In this document: positions 46,991-58,440 of the stretch, piece by piece
How the letters are laid out: the number at the start of each line of letters is the position of its first letter
Numbering within the stretch: position 1 is the first letter of the stretch
NCBI GenBank assembly: GCA_036346395.1
Contig: CM070615.1
Location: forward strand, 11,227,534 to 11,291,533
Direction: 5' to 3'
From: Hsuehochloa calcarea
Taxonomy: Eukaryota > Streptophyta > Magnoliopsida > Poales > Poaceae
Length of the DNA: 64,000 nucleotides
Notes under the pieces: model-generated
The model's database searches: none
Told to the model about the DNA's origin: nothing
The model's input: the letters and a program-made list of their open reading frames with translations, nothing else
Made by a program: the position numbers and the translations under genes

Positions 46991-47680
46991 TGTTGAGGAT
47001 TAAAATATTCATATATTATCTTAATATATGATAAAGACCATACGTCTTCGTGGTCGTAACTTCTAAGACCACCGACCTAACTGGTCGTGAATACTACAGA
47101 AGTTACATAATAAATACCCTGGTCGGACAAAGTTCCAAATCTAGTCCACGACCAGGTAAGTGCTCGTAAAACGATGAACAGGCGTCTGGGTCGAGTCCCC
47201 GACCACGCCACTCACTATGTGATGAATGAACCACGTGTTTCATATTCCGCATAAGATAACACTATCACGGCTGATGATTTAACGTCTCCTAAATCATTAA
47301 CCGTAGAACAGTTGACATCTTCACCAACCGCCTCTGCAGTTGGTGGAACCGTCAAACTGTCGTCTCTTCCCGACCAGACGCGTCGCTCCCCAACAGATGT
47401 CTCTTCATGGGATAACTGCCACCGCTTCATCAAGTACTTAAGGAGGACCATGGAAGGCCGGAGGAGAGGGGGGTAACAACAGAACAACAGCACAAGCACA
47501 AGACAAGAGACGAAGACATCAAGCAAGACATAGCCAAGTGTTGTGTTTTTAGATACTCTCAGTGTTTGTAATCGTGAGTTCATAGCAATAAAGAGCAAGT
47601 CAGATCCACTCCCAGGAGTCACGCACATTTTTCCTCTTTTCATTTATATATTCATAAGATCGGCGATTTGATCGTCGACA
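46991..47680 (+). repeat. 3' LTR of the Tat element
   Basis: 690 bp, nearly identical to 26362-27052 (8 substitutions, one G-run length change by my count). It is followed by the target copy CAACC at 47681-47685. Confidence 0.95.
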
Positions 47681-47687
47681 CAACCTT

Positions 47688-50558
47688 TGTCGGATCTGGA
47701 TTTTCTAATCCCGAATCCTCTGTGAATACACGGTGCTATTCTCTGGATCAATAGATAGCACTCACAGACACATTGTTGAATCAATTCATACAAGGCGTAA
47801 TTTAAGACATTCAATATATTACAACTTTCAGAGTGACATAGACCACGTCGGACCAAGTTTTGCATAAGGGTCGGGTAGGCCAAAACGATTACATCACATA
47901 AAAGCACGATGCTACAGCGGAAGCAAAAGAGGGGTAGAGTTCATCTCTCCACAGGCAAGCGACTGGGGTGACCTGTGTACGACTAATATTACCCCAAGGG
48001 TTGGACAATATATGTTGTACTCAAGTACCGAACGAGTCCACTTAGACTGGGGCGAGATCTAGACTATAGACTAGACTACGCTCCGTCGTTTCCTTTCTCG
48101 TCGACTTCAGGGTCTTCGTAGTAAGCGTAGTCCCCTTGATCCACATCATCTGGAGGGTTTGCGGGAAGAGCGAGAATGAGTACAACTTCTGTGCTAACGA
48201 GCCAACACACAAGATGCAATAGTATACATGCATGGCTTATCAAGGAATGGTTTAGGTTCTTTTATTTGCTAAAGCAACATTTTCAATTATCATAATTACA
48301 AATTCCTATGACTTAGCATTTTAAATTAATTGTATTTTTATTAAAGAGACTAAGTGCAATATTAAATAACAGTATAGGTTCCCTCCATTGGAAACTTTAC
48401 ACATGCATCATTTTATTGGAGCTAACTCTGCTCCTCCACACCATTGAGCTCGACGGCTCAGGAAAAATCCAACCTCATGCTAGATGAGCCGACATGGTTG
48501 TATTCTACCCACAAAAGGTTTTTGAAATAGAACTAACTCAAGTTAAGATCTCATGTCCGCCTTTGACCGTAAGCACGGCTGTTTAAACAGTTTAGACTCT
48601 GCAGAGGTTGTACACTGTACCCACAAGAGATAATCATACTCATTACCCTACATGATTCCGTAGTCATGTAATTGAGCGATCGTCACAGTAACTTTTCAAA
48701 CTACCTCGCCCTTTCCGTCATCTCACCAAATGGGCTTACGCCCATACGTTGTGCGGGATGTTCTCCTCAGCGACTGGAGTAGTTGAACGCGTAGTCGAAC
48801 TACCCCTTAGCGACTGGCAAACTTCACCTTTCATCGGTGCCCTTTTCAAGCCGGTTGCAACACGCGCTTGCACATTCCCTCTCTCTCACTATGTGAGATG
48901 ACATTTAAAGTTTGATAATTTTACTAAGCCAAGTTGTACTTTACAGACTTGCGGATGTACTTGTTTTACATATGGGGTCATGACAAGATTAAGTCCTTAC
49001 TCCATCAGGGCAGTTCGTACAACATGCCAACCACTCTCGTGTATGACGGCACCCACCACTCTTTCCATCCGCCCAGATGTGGTACTAGCAAGTTGTTTAG
49101 CGTTTTGGGGAGGAAGAACCAATTAACATAATACGCCAGTCATTTACATCCAATAACTGCCCAAAACCACTTTCATAAGTAAAAGATGATAAACAGGACA
49201 TTTATTGTTCCGGTAATTAAGCAAGTCTAGCATGTCACTTAAGTACGACCTATGCTAGTATTTACCATATATTTACTAGGGTGACATGGAACAAGGGATT
49301 CAATTTATCAAAGGGTGGATAATAATTAATTATCATCAAATGGGTATTTAACTACCTTAAGCTTTAACATACATTTGATTACAGAATTAAAGCATGCAAC
49401 TTTGATATTTTAAATAAATATAATATGCATAAAATGTAGGCTCAAAATGATCAAAGTATTGACTCGCCCTGGTTAAAGGTAGTAGGGTCCTGGTACTCTT
49501 GAGCTTGGTCGAAAGCGAGGTCTCCTGCGTCTTCGAACCCTAATCGGACGAAAGTACCGGAAAAAGGCACAATAGTAGAGAGAGCAAATAAATACAAAAC
49601 TCATAACAAATGAACTCCAAATTGAACAAGACCAGTGCCATTAGCAAGATCTTGAATTTAGAAAATTTTAGGAACAAGTTTCGTAATTTTTGGAGTTATA
49701 ATGAAAAAAGATATGAATTTTTTAAGCTTTCCAATTGAATTTTTAATTGAAAATAAAATCAAAAAAACCGAATTATCCCCGTGCTGACACGTGGCATGCG
49801 CATAGGACTCGGTCCTCCGCATAGTGCGTGCACCGGGTCCATGCGCACCAGCGCATGGGTCCACAGCACAGTGCATGTGGGGCCCACTTGTGAGCCTCAC
49901 ACGACACAATGCTAGGGAAGGCCCACCTGTCAGTACGGCGCATTGGGTAAAAGCGTCCACGAAACGCCTTGCTTTCTCCGCGCAAGGAGAATGAGAGGGG
50001 GAGGGAGAGGAAGAGGCAGGGAGAGGCGCACGGCGGCGGAGGGAGCAGGGAGGAGGGAGTAGCAGCGCCGGGGCGGGGCCGGAGGTGAGGACGAAGGTGG
50101 TGGAGCGACAGAGTCGGCGGCACGGCTACGGCCGAGGCGTGGGAGAAGGCGAAGGTGGCGACGACGGTGGCGTCGGAGACGAAGACGAAGGCGAAGTGGG
50201 AGCGTTGGCGACGAAGAAGAAGGGAGGAGGCGGCCAAGGGGAGGGGAGGTGAAGGCCGGGCGCGCCGCGAGCGGAGAGGAGGGAGAGGGAGAAGGGGGGC
50301 GGAGGCGGCCAAGTCGGAAGTGGCGGTGGCGGGAGCGAGGAGTAGAAGGGGGCCCCAGGGCGTGCGGCGCGACGCGCACGGGGCGCGAGGTGAAGTATTA
50401 TCGCAGTGGGGGCGGAGCGGCCGGGTCAAGGAAAAGGTTGGGCCAAAACGGGTCCAACTGAGGTGAGTTTGAACTCAACTCAAAATTTGACAAAAAAAAA
50501 TTTGAATTTGAATTTCAAATTGTTTTGGAATTGATTTGCAAAAATTTGGAATGTTACA
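47688..50558 (-). mobile_element. 3' LTR of a Ty3/gypsy chromovirus
   Basis: A 2.87-kb LTR in minus orientation. The minus strand begins TGTAACATTCC at 50558 and ends ATCCGACA at 47688. Beyond 50558 the minus-strand polypurine region and the end of a chromodomain follow, confirming a 3' LTR. Its left edge abuts PPR coding sequence, so this element truncated the PPR gene. The GC-rich part (49960-50430) gives long low-complexity frames that are not genes. It resembles RIRE3/RIRE8-type LTRs in layout. The other end of the element is not in the window. Confidence 0.75.
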
Positions 50559-50570
50559 AACCTACACTCC

Positions 50571-50735
50571 TTAAACGGAATCTTGACCCTGAGATTCGAA
50601 CTGCTCCGGGAACAAGGATGGGAAATCCAGCTTTAACTGGTCTTCGCGCTCCGAGGTGGCTTCTTTTGCTAAGTGATTGCTCCACTGAACTTTGCAAAGG
50701 CAGATAATCTAACGTCTTGTTTGCTTCTCGACGAC
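50571..50735 (-). pseudogene. Chromodomain end of chromovirus pol
   Basis: On the minus strand, ending at TAA 50573-50571: CKVQWSNHLAKEATSERED, then LKLDFPSLFPEQFESQGQDS. This is the C-terminal chromodomain and tail of a chromovirus integrase, the part thought to bind modified histones. An upstream RVVEKQTRR and a stop show decay, and similarity ends at about 50740, where a different LTR fragment begins. Confidence 0.75.
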
Positions 50736-50749
50736 CCGGTTGCTGCAAA

Positions 50750-51310
50750 TTCAGGTGAAGACTTCGAGCCCGATGAGCTCGTTAGCGCAGATTTAGGCGA
50801 CACTGACGAGTAGTGCTATTATTTAACTCTCAGTCTGTTGCCATGGGTTATGGGGCATACCATTGCTGAACTTTTGGTTTATTTATATCGTTTGTGCTTC
50901 TACTTATTGTTCTTATTTGAATTTGGCCGGTCGGCCGTTATGTAATAGTTATAGACTTAACTATTATGATGTATGTCTTTTGGGTTATCAATGTATGAAT
51001 GTTGTATGATTTTGAATGACGTTGAATGAGAGTATAAGCGTGTTGGTCGCTGATATTGGGAACCAACACGGTCTCAAACTCGCTGTTGACGAATTCTCTT
51101 TTAACTCACTGAGTGTGGACTTTGGTTGTTTAGAGAATCGATCATCATGTAGTACTTGCAGAAGAGCAGTACACCTGATAACCGGGGCTCTAGTTTCAAT
51201 CAAGTATTTCCACTTAGATGGAGTTAACTTGTAATTCATTTACTTCAGGCCCAGAGTTATCTCCATAAGACTGGGAAGGCCTCGGTCTTACGGGAATAAC
51301 TCCGGGGGTC
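50750..51310 (+). mobile_element. LTR tail fragment with imperfect hairpin
   Basis: This is related to 11385-11550: tagtact(t)gcagaagagcagtac, ggggctctagtttc, cttagatggagttaa and ccagagttat...ccataagac...ggtcttacgggaataactccgg (hairpin at about 51248-51300). It ends gggtccta where the other copy has gggtcctcaca. It is the last roughly 0.5 kb of a plus-oriented LTR whose rest is missing. Confidence 0.55.
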
Positions 51311-51316
51311 CTAAAA

Positions 51317-51850
51317 ATATACATCAACTCATGATGCATTCTTCACGAGCCTTCCATCAACACACGATGGATTCCTTCACTTCGGGATCTTGTCTTGATG
51401 CTTATCAACACATGATGGCATTCCTCATTCTGAATCTTGACTTGAATATCATCAACACATGATGATCTTTCTCACGTACCCTCCATTAACACATGACGAG
51501 TCTTCTCTTGACTTGATGATCAACTCATGATCATCTCCTCGTCAAGATCTTGATATGCATCAACACATGATGCATCATTCACTTGACCTCCATCAACATA
51601 TGATGGATCTTCTCTTGATTTGATGATCAACTCATAATCATCTCCTATTCGGGATCTTGTTGTGCATCAACACATGATGCATCCTCTTATTGAACTTAGA
51701 CTTGATGACAATCAACTCATGATGTTATTCCAAGTCACCATCATCATAGGACTCAACCTATTTCACCAACTCATGGAAAATGTTAGTCCACATAACGATT
51801 GTTATTAATTGCCAAAACATACCATTAACTCATAATAATGGGTCAAGATA
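51317..51850. repeat. Tandem array of palindromic CATCAACACATGATG units
   Basis: About 12-13 copies of a quasi-palindromic core (catcaac(a/t)catgatg) occur at about 35-50-bp spacing, at 51319, 51355, 51403, 51449, 51483, 51516, 51555, 51590, 51620, 51664, 51709 and onward. They are joined by ttcttcact/cttgacttga linkers. The array probably belongs to the non-coding part of a Copia element. Confidence 0.8.
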
Positions 51851-52320
51851 CTTCAGTCTTTCCCTCTTTGGTAATTGATGACAATCACCTCAATTTGCAA
51901 GTAATTGAATATAAAGACGTATGAGTATATATGAACTACACAAGTTTTATATACTTGAGGGTATGTTTCAAAGTAGAGATCCCAAATATGTGGATAAAGA
52001 AATATGGATCAATACTCACAAAACCACAAAACATAGAGTGAACTCCCTCTAAATGTGTACATACACAAAAGTGTAATAAGAACATATGCACATATTCAAG
52101 TTAGACTTATGGTGGAGTTTAATCTATATTTTGGATCCAAGGAATGCAACAAGATATAAGAATATGATGTCAAATGCATACTTCCATAATTTTCACATTT
52201 TCATCCAAATAAGACTACACGATAGATATATCAATAGAAGTGTTAGTCTCACATATGGATTTGTCATTAATCACCAAAATACTCCATTAACTCATAATAT
52301 CGAGTCTAGATTCTTCAGAC
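51783..52320 (-). mobile_element. Copia 3' non-coding remnant with 78-bp direct repeat
   Basis: A block of about 78 bp (gttagtc...caccaaaa...ccattaactcataat...cttcag) occurs at 51783-51861 and 52241-52319. Between them, cccatatttggtaattgatgac-like text (minus: gtcatcaattaccaaagaggg) resembles the spacer before the polypurine tract of grass Copia elements. No pol sequence is present. Confidence 0.45.
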
Positions 52321-52870
52321 GGGGCGAGAGGGACTCAGCTGATACGTGGGACCCACTCGTCAGTGGTAGCAGGAGTGGGGCGGACGCGGCAACGGCGCAT
52401 GGCAGGCGCGGAGGTGGGCTGGGCTCGTGAGCTAGGCTACGGACACGGGAAAGAATGGGCCAGCAGAAGGAATTGAGCCCAAAGGGATTTCCAGAAATTC
52501 AAAAGACTTTTGAATTGCAGAAAAGCGATTAAATAAAACTAAGCTCAAAGAAATAGCAAACAAACTCTAAAAAATCCAAGAAAATTCCATAATGGAACTC
52601 AAGTAACCCAAATAAAATGGTTTTAAATTTAATTTAAGTTTAGATTATTCACATTAAATAGTTTTAATTTCTGAAAATTCAATTTAAACTTTAACTTAAA
52701 CAAGAAAATTCAAATGGTTATTTAAAAAAAATAGGCTTCAAAACAACTCTAAAGTTGGGATGTTAAACTATCCTATTATAAAAAGTGGAGTTAAAGGATA
52801 GATACACTATTTCAGACGGTGGAAGTGAGAGTGTTCATTCCTACTCACCCGATCATGGTTGCGAGAACAT
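52320..52870 (-). mobile_element. Gypsy LTR fragment, minus orientation
   Basis: Starts abruptly with gctgatacgtgggacccactcgtcagtgg and a GC-rich patch, then AT-rich text (aaaagacttttgaattgcag) and gttgggatgtta near 52756. The layout matches the end part of the LTR at 47688-50558 (compare 49770-49930 and 50460-50558). Edges are approximate. Confidence 0.35.
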
Positions 52871-54035
52871 GTAGTAATACGGGGGGTTAAACTTAAAACA
52901 TACAGTTCTTTGATACAAAATAGCGCTAAATTTGTACCTTGTTGAAATAGCTTCTTAAATCAGTAGTTTAGTAAAATTTACTTTTAATAAAACTTGTTTG
53001 AGACTGCACTAAAAATCCATTCTTTTTATACTAGACATTTTTTTTTCGGAAACAATCTCTTTCGCACTAAAGAAAGGGCCACACCGAAAACTTTCTTTTG
53101 GGCTCTGGGTGGCAAGTATTTTTTTTTTCTTTTTTGACATGACTCAAAAACAGTACTACATCTGCCACTGGAGAGTATTCACCTTTTTCACTTGTCAAGA
53201 GTCTCCATCATAAAAGATGTCAAAATTAGTTTTTTATCGACGGCTTGTGGGCCTGTGGCTATCCTGCATTAGGTCAGCTAAGGATTGCACTCGCACTACC
53301 GACAACAGGTACACGGCTGATTTGATTTGGACACGACGTACACGTACCCTTTGCGTTATATCTGCTATGAAACAGCTTTAAAAATGTGTACCATACTATT
53401 AAAATAGCTTCCTGAGATCAAACAGTCGAATTTTGTTGGGAAAATTAGTAATGACCTTGATCAATGATCGCATCGTGGGTTTGCATTCTCCCGCTTCCAA
53501 GCCCACTTGGAAGGGAATTGGATAATGATTCAACACAGAGGATGTCTACAGTGCTACTTAATCTCGATCAAAAAATAAATAAACAAATCAATCAGAAAAA
53601 TATTTTTACTACAGTAAATCACTGGTACAACTACTATTTACTTACTCATATTTTACACCGTGATCATCTGTATTACCACATAAAATCTGAATTTATTTTA
53701 AACTTCTCAAATTCCCAATGAAAAGAATCCCGTGTTCTAAATGGGCCACAGGAATTGTCAATATGAACATACTATACCACCAACAATAACTAAACAATTC
53801 ATTCATTTGTAGCTATCCATTTCTTGACTTTTCCTCTTCATGGTTTCCTTAAAAAAAAATAGCAACCCACATGTCTACAGTATTTTTTAGTTCATGTACA
53901 CCCCAAAAAAACTTTGAAATTACAATGGGGTATATGGCAGCTCCAAATTATGTTCAAACCCCTGAAGATTTAATTAATCAAGGGAAAAAAGGTCACTTAA
54001 ATATATCTCTCTATCCCTCCCTCCCTCTCTAGTAT
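52871..54035. other. Intergenic, downstream of the lipase gene
   Basis: About 1.2 kb of AT-rich sequence without a recognised gene or repeat pair; it should contain the 3' UTR of the minus-strand lipase. Homopolymer T and A runs occur at 53040 and 53120. The frame at 53464-53721 has no domain. Confidence 0.4.
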
Positions 54036-55370
54036 CTACATTCCGAGAGCCTGTACCAATCCACCAACCTGCACTGCCGCCATTTGCCACCATGCATCGA
54101 AATTCCTCTCCAACACGAACTCCTTGGCCTTGCTCACCACGCCCTTCTCTCGGCTCCTCGCCATTGTTGCCACCTTGGGCTTCTTGAGCAGCGCAATGTA
54201 GGCCTCGAGGTCGTGCACACACGCCGGGTCCCGCGCCTCGAAAAAGTCGATGGCGAGTTCGACGCCGACGTGGGTGTAGCAGGCGCAGCTCCACGGCAGC
54301 TCCAGCCTGCCTCCAGCGAGGGCGCGGGAGCTCTCGTTCAGGAAGACACCGGGGAGCTTGGTGATGGGGTCGTTCACGTTGACCACTCGTAGCACCTTGA
54401 TGCCGAGCTCGTCGCAGCGGTCCTTGAAGGCCGGGTTGCCGACCCTTGGCCCGGCGAAGGAGTAGACGGTGATCGGCGCCGTTCTACTGCCGCCGGTGGA
54501 GACGGAGGCATCGGCGATGCGGTTGAGGCCGAGCTCGGCGAGGTCGTAGGCGAGGAGGATAGCGAGCGAGCTTCCCATGCTGTGGCCGGCCAGCGTGATG
54601 CTGATGTCCTCCTCGTGCTTGTGCTTGCCGACGAGGCGAGCCACCTCGGCGAGGAGCTGGTTCCGGCAGCTGCCGCAGGTGAACTTGGCGGTGGCGTCGT
54701 CGGAGGTGTAGAGCGAGAGGAACCCGGACTCGACCTTGACGTCGGGGCGTGGGTCCGCGGCGTCGAACCTTGCCGCGGCGAGCGCGCTCCGCAGATTGGC
54801 CGCCCACTCAGACGCTGTGGCCGTGCCCCGGAACGCCACGACGATGTCCCTCCTGCCGAGCCGGCGCGCGGCCTCGTCGTCCGCCACGGCCACGTACCCG
54901 ATCCACCTGCTCTCAGCGCGGTCACCGTCGGGCGTCGCGTAGACGTACCGCGTGACGTCGTACCCGGCGCCGCCCATGCCGGCCTCCCGCAGCATCGCGA
55001 GCCGGCCGTGCTTGCAGTTGAGGTACCGCGCTGAGGCCGGGTCCACGTCGAACGCCTTGTACGCCGCCGCCACGAGCTCCCCGTACCGCACGACCTCCGA
55101 CCGCAGCACCGGGTGCAGCGGCTCCACCATCCCCGCCCAGTCGCCGGCGCCCTGCACCTCCCTCCACATCCCCGCCACCGGCTCAGCCTGCCGCACGGCC
55201 GGGTTCTCGCCCACTTCGCACACCGGCGCAACATGCTTTGCCGCGATGGCACGCCCACCCGGCGCCGCCTTCCTGGAGGACGTCGATGCAACCGCGGTCG
55301 CCGTGCTCATGACAACACCCCGTGGCTGGGACGCCTGTGCGGTGGCCGGAGGCGAGGTGACCATGGACAT
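54036..55370 (-). CDS. DAD1/EG1-type class III lipase (phospholipase A1 family)
   Basis: A single-exon, GC-rich gene for 444 residues. Residues 1-60 are Ala/Ser/Thr-rich, like a plastid transit peptide. The family start of the mature part is visible at 77-104 (DWAGMVEPLHPVLRSEVVRY). The alpha/beta-hydrolase core includes IVVAFRGTATASEWAANL (176-193), the nucleophile elbow ITLAGHSMGSSLA with Ser264, Asp334 in NVNDPITKLPG, and His386 in ACVHDLEAYIALL. All three catalytic residues and the length fit class I plant PLA1/DAD1-like enzymes, which release fatty acids from plastid galacto- or phospholipids for jasmonate and related signals; rice EG1 is a floral-identity member. The start is the first ATG after the TATA box; Met3 is an alternative. 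Substrate and exact orthology are not decidable here. Confidence 0.93.
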   Translation of the reverse strand: MSMVTSPPATAQASQPRGVVMSTATAVASTSSRKAAPGGRAIAAKHVAPVCEVGENPAVRQAEPVAGMWREVQGAGDWAGMVEPLHPVLRSEVVRYGELVAAAYKAFDVDPASARYLNCKHGRLAMLREAGMGGAGYDVTRYVYATPDGDRAESRWIGYVAVADDEAARRLGRRDIVVAFRGTATASEWAANLRSALAAARFDAADPRPDVKVESGFLSLYTSDDATAKFTCGSCRNQLLAEVARLVGKHKHEEDISITLAGHSMGSSLAILLAYDLAELGLNRIADASVSTGGSRTAPITVYSFAGPRVGNPAFKDRCDELGIKVLRVVNVNDPITKLPGVFLNESSRALAGGRLELPWSCACYTHVGVELAIDFFEARDPACVHDLEAYIALLKKPKVATMARSREKGVVSKAKEFVLERNFDAWWQMAAVQVGGLVQALGM

Positions 55371-55436
55371 TGAGAGACAGAGAGGCGATGGATCGACGAC
55401 GACGAGTGGTGGTGATCGTCATGGGGAGCGCGCGCG

Positions 55437-55444
55437 TATATATA
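55437..55444 (-). promoter_or_regulatory. TATA box of the lipase gene
   Basis: TATATATA, in CCTATATATACGCG on the minus strand, lies about 67-74 bp upstream of the start codon at 55370. This gives a short leader of roughly 40 bases. Confidence 0.7.
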
Positions 55445-55574
55445 GGTGGCGGGAACGGGACAAGGACGCGGTTTGTACGTTTGTTCGGACGGACGGCGCG
55501 TTGGCTTTGGGGAGCGGAGGGAGGGAGGACACATGCCATGCATCCGGCTGGCAGTGGCATGGTGGGATTTGACA

Positions 55575-57993
55575 TTTTGACTAGCTAATTAATTAGGGAC
55601 CTACGTAAGCTATGGTATCACTTTATGTTTTTTTCCGGAGGGGTACGCCGGTTTTTAGTAATTTACGGGCAAGGGCTTGTGTGGAGAAAATGATATTTTA
55701 ACTTTCAACATTAGGAAATACTAGTCCAATACCCGTACTTTGCTACGAATTAAAAAAATCATATTCTGTCAACTATCGCTGTGCTTAGCCTACAATACAA
55801 GTGATCCACCGAAAACCCGTTCTTAAAAAGATCGATAGAATCTTTAGGTTTCTTACCCACCAGCTTGGGCAGTTGGGGTGTGGGTGGAGTGGAGAAGAGG
55901 TTATGGGTGGTCAACCGTACGCACGGAAGGAACCGAGAAAGAACGAAATCCAACGACTCACATCTCACGAAGAAAGATAGATCTAACGGCTCACATCGTA
56001 TGAGGGGGGACGGACCGCCACCAATTCATTCTTTTAAGTAGTAAAGATATGAAAAGGGGGTACTATTGGCACTCATTTGTGCTTTTGTGCGTAGTTTGTG
56101 GAGGTGTGTGTCATGTTTGAATGACGGTGTGCTATGTGCAGGACAGCATGGACTAGTTTTTATAGAGGAAAATTGATGAAAGAAATCAAGGTCGAAAATT
56201 CATCTTGTGGTGATTCAAAATTGACATTCTATATTGTCTATTTTCAGGGAAAAAAAAACTAAACACTTTACTAAATTAATATAGACCTGATCGATCAAAA
56301 TTTACTGAAACTACTGTTGAAGAACAACAACGGTAAACAATTATTTTCTAGCTCTAGAGAACTTTGCTATTTTTCTAAGGACAAGAAAATTACATGCCCC
56401 GAAGAACTTTTGCAGGGCGGTGAACTGACCAAAGGTCAGTACGCTGGGTACGCTGGGTACGCCCTCACCCGCCAGCTCCTCCTCCTAATTTAACCAGGGA
56501 CCTAAATAATAATGAGTGTTGAGCATGCAATTTTTAGAATACGAGGTGCTTATGTGCAAACGTAGCAATATAAATGGTTGACGGATGGGTCGCCTAACTA
56601 CATGTGTGTGTACGACACGATTTTGCCGCCGAAGAAACGCTTCAGCTCTCTTTTTTTAAAAAAATAAAGGTTTCGCGCGTGCACACGCGAAGTCGCGACT
56701 CAATGGTGCCGCCAAGAAATAAACTGATCAGCTCACATGGGCGATATGGGAATTGATAATTAACTAACTGATCAACGGATCATCTATCGTAGTAACCAGC
56801 CTACAGCACAGATAAACCGTATCAGCGGCATTAGATCTCTTCCCTGCCGTCCGTTCAACAAACATCAACGGCGTGCAGGGAATTACTGCAGTGTTAAACA
56901 GTAAAATCACTATATTATTTTATATAAACAGGGAAGGGTGCCTTTTTCCACAGTGATATCTCCAGCGTATTACAGTCACCGTCGCACCAGACAGCATGAC
57001 GCACATGCATGGTGCCACGTCACATTCGTGGCTCGATTGCTGTCACTCTCACCGAACACCAAACCGATGCTATAGCTTTCCGAACTTGGCTTCGATTCGA
57101 CCGCAGCTTCCTCTCCTCTCCTGAGTTGTTGGGCACAGCGGGAGCACATCCAGCCGCTGGATGCAGTGCTGCAGCTTTCGCTGCGACCATCAACGCGGGA
57201 CCGTAGAACGCAGCGCCCACGAGTGCTGTGCGCGTCGCGCGTACAGTTTAAAAAAGATAGGAAATATATATTAGGTACTAGCTAGCGTTGAAAGCGAGAG
57301 TAACAATTTGATAAAATGAATTTAGTATTAGAGGAAAATAATAAGAATGTGAAAATAAAGGTTTATCTGATGGGTTGCTGTTTTTTTTTTCTATTTTTGT
57401 GACCATGTATTTCTTTCCAACTTTCAATCCAGGCATTAAATATGAGAAGCAGTAATATTATTTTTACAACAACGTAAAGTGAGGGGCATATTGAATACTG
57501 AAATGTGATTTTACATGTTTATTTCTCTCTTTTTTTAATGCTGGATACCACTAAGCTCCTCAGCAGAATAACCTTCAATTCCCTCCTCCTGAAACTAGAA
57601 CACTATACATGCACTAAAAGTTCATGGAGAAAAGAGTTAAGTAAAATACAAAATGTAGCAATGGTACGTAGTGACCAACATGAAAATCTACAGACACGAA
57701 GCAATACTCTAAAGGATCCAAATATGCCAAACTGAAAATAATAGAGAAAAGGTTTAGATAGAGAAGGGCTTCTAACCTTGAAAGGCACACCATACCTCCC
57801 TTGAGGTAGAACCAAATCTCATGGTACACAGCTAATACGTACCGAATGTACGTTCATGGTAATGCCTTCAAATATGTACTATCATTCTTGTACCAAGTGA
57901 ACTGCACAAACTAAGCAACTTGTGAAACCTCGAACTGAGAGTGTACATCTAATAACAAAGTTCTGCATGTTCCTGAAAAAATATTGGATCTGT
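55575..57993. other. Intergenic, upstream of the lipase gene
   Basis: No gene recognised. The stretch 55717-56051 begins aatactagtccaatacccgt and ends cttttaagtagtaaagat, boundaries that recur around a common unclassified grass repeat, so it may be a short transposon. A small tacgctggg tandem lies at 56445-56460. Frames at 57009-57220 and 57505-57829 have no domain. Confidence 0.35.
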
Positions 57994-58440
57994 CACTAAT
58001 ACAGAGAGGGTCATCACAGACGGCTCCAAACCGTCATCACAGACGGTTTTTGAACCGTTTGAATTTATGTGTCTGTGATAACAGGTGGTTATTACAGACG
58101 GTTTGTGAGTTATTTGTGATAAATCACAACACAAACGGTTTTTTTAACTGTCTGTGAAAACCTACTATCACACACGGTTTCCACCAAAAACCGTCTGTGA
58201 TATGTAGAGTGATTGGAGACATAACACAGACGGTTAGTAAAAATAACCGTATGTGATATCATAAATATCACAAACGGTTTTTGATAGTAGCCGTCTGTGA
58301 TATCCGACATATCACAGACGGTTGTTAGTGGTAGTCATCTGTAATTGGATACATATTACAGACAGGTGTTAGTGGTAGCCGTCTGTGATTGGATACATAT
58401 CACAGACGGTTGTTAGTAGTAGTCGTCTATGATTGTATAT
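57994..58440. mobile_element. CACTA transposon end, interrupted
   Basis: Starts CACTAATACAGAGAGGG, a slightly altered CACTA terminus. It is filled with cacagacggtt and its inverse (at least ten copies to 58435), the same subterminal motif as the element at 15877. It is cut at 58441 by the Copia element; the rest should lie beyond the right edge of the window. Confidence 0.8.

Larger units (their letters stand above)
26362..47680 (+). mobile_element. Tat-lineage Ty3/gypsy retrotransposon with nested guests
   Basis: The 21.3-kb interval is bounded by LTRs (26362-27052 and 46991-47680) and a perfect 5-bp target duplication CAACC (26357-26361, 47681-47685). The order is LTR, primer site, gag, protease, [CRR insertion], reverse transcriptase, RNase H, a second plant-type RNase H, integrase, an antisense spliced gene, polypurine tract, LTR. 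The extra RNase H and the antisense ORF place it in the Tat lineage (RIRE2/Grande-like). Host DNA without the guests would be about 11 kb. Coding frames are broken in many places, and the protease and integrase catalytic Asp codons are changed, so it cannot move by itself. By my count the LTRs differ by 8 substitutions and 1 indel over 690 bp. Confidence 0.93.

Noticed and set aside
49773..50429. 218-codon Pro/Leu/Ser-rich minus-strand frame
   Set aside because: Falls wholly inside the chromovirus LTR; overlapping frames of equal quality exist, so it reflects composition.
54374..55291. 305-codon frame overlapping the lipase gene on the same strand
   Set aside because: Arg/Ser/Pro-rich shadow of the GC-rich lipase coding sequence in another frame; other shadows exist on the plus strand.
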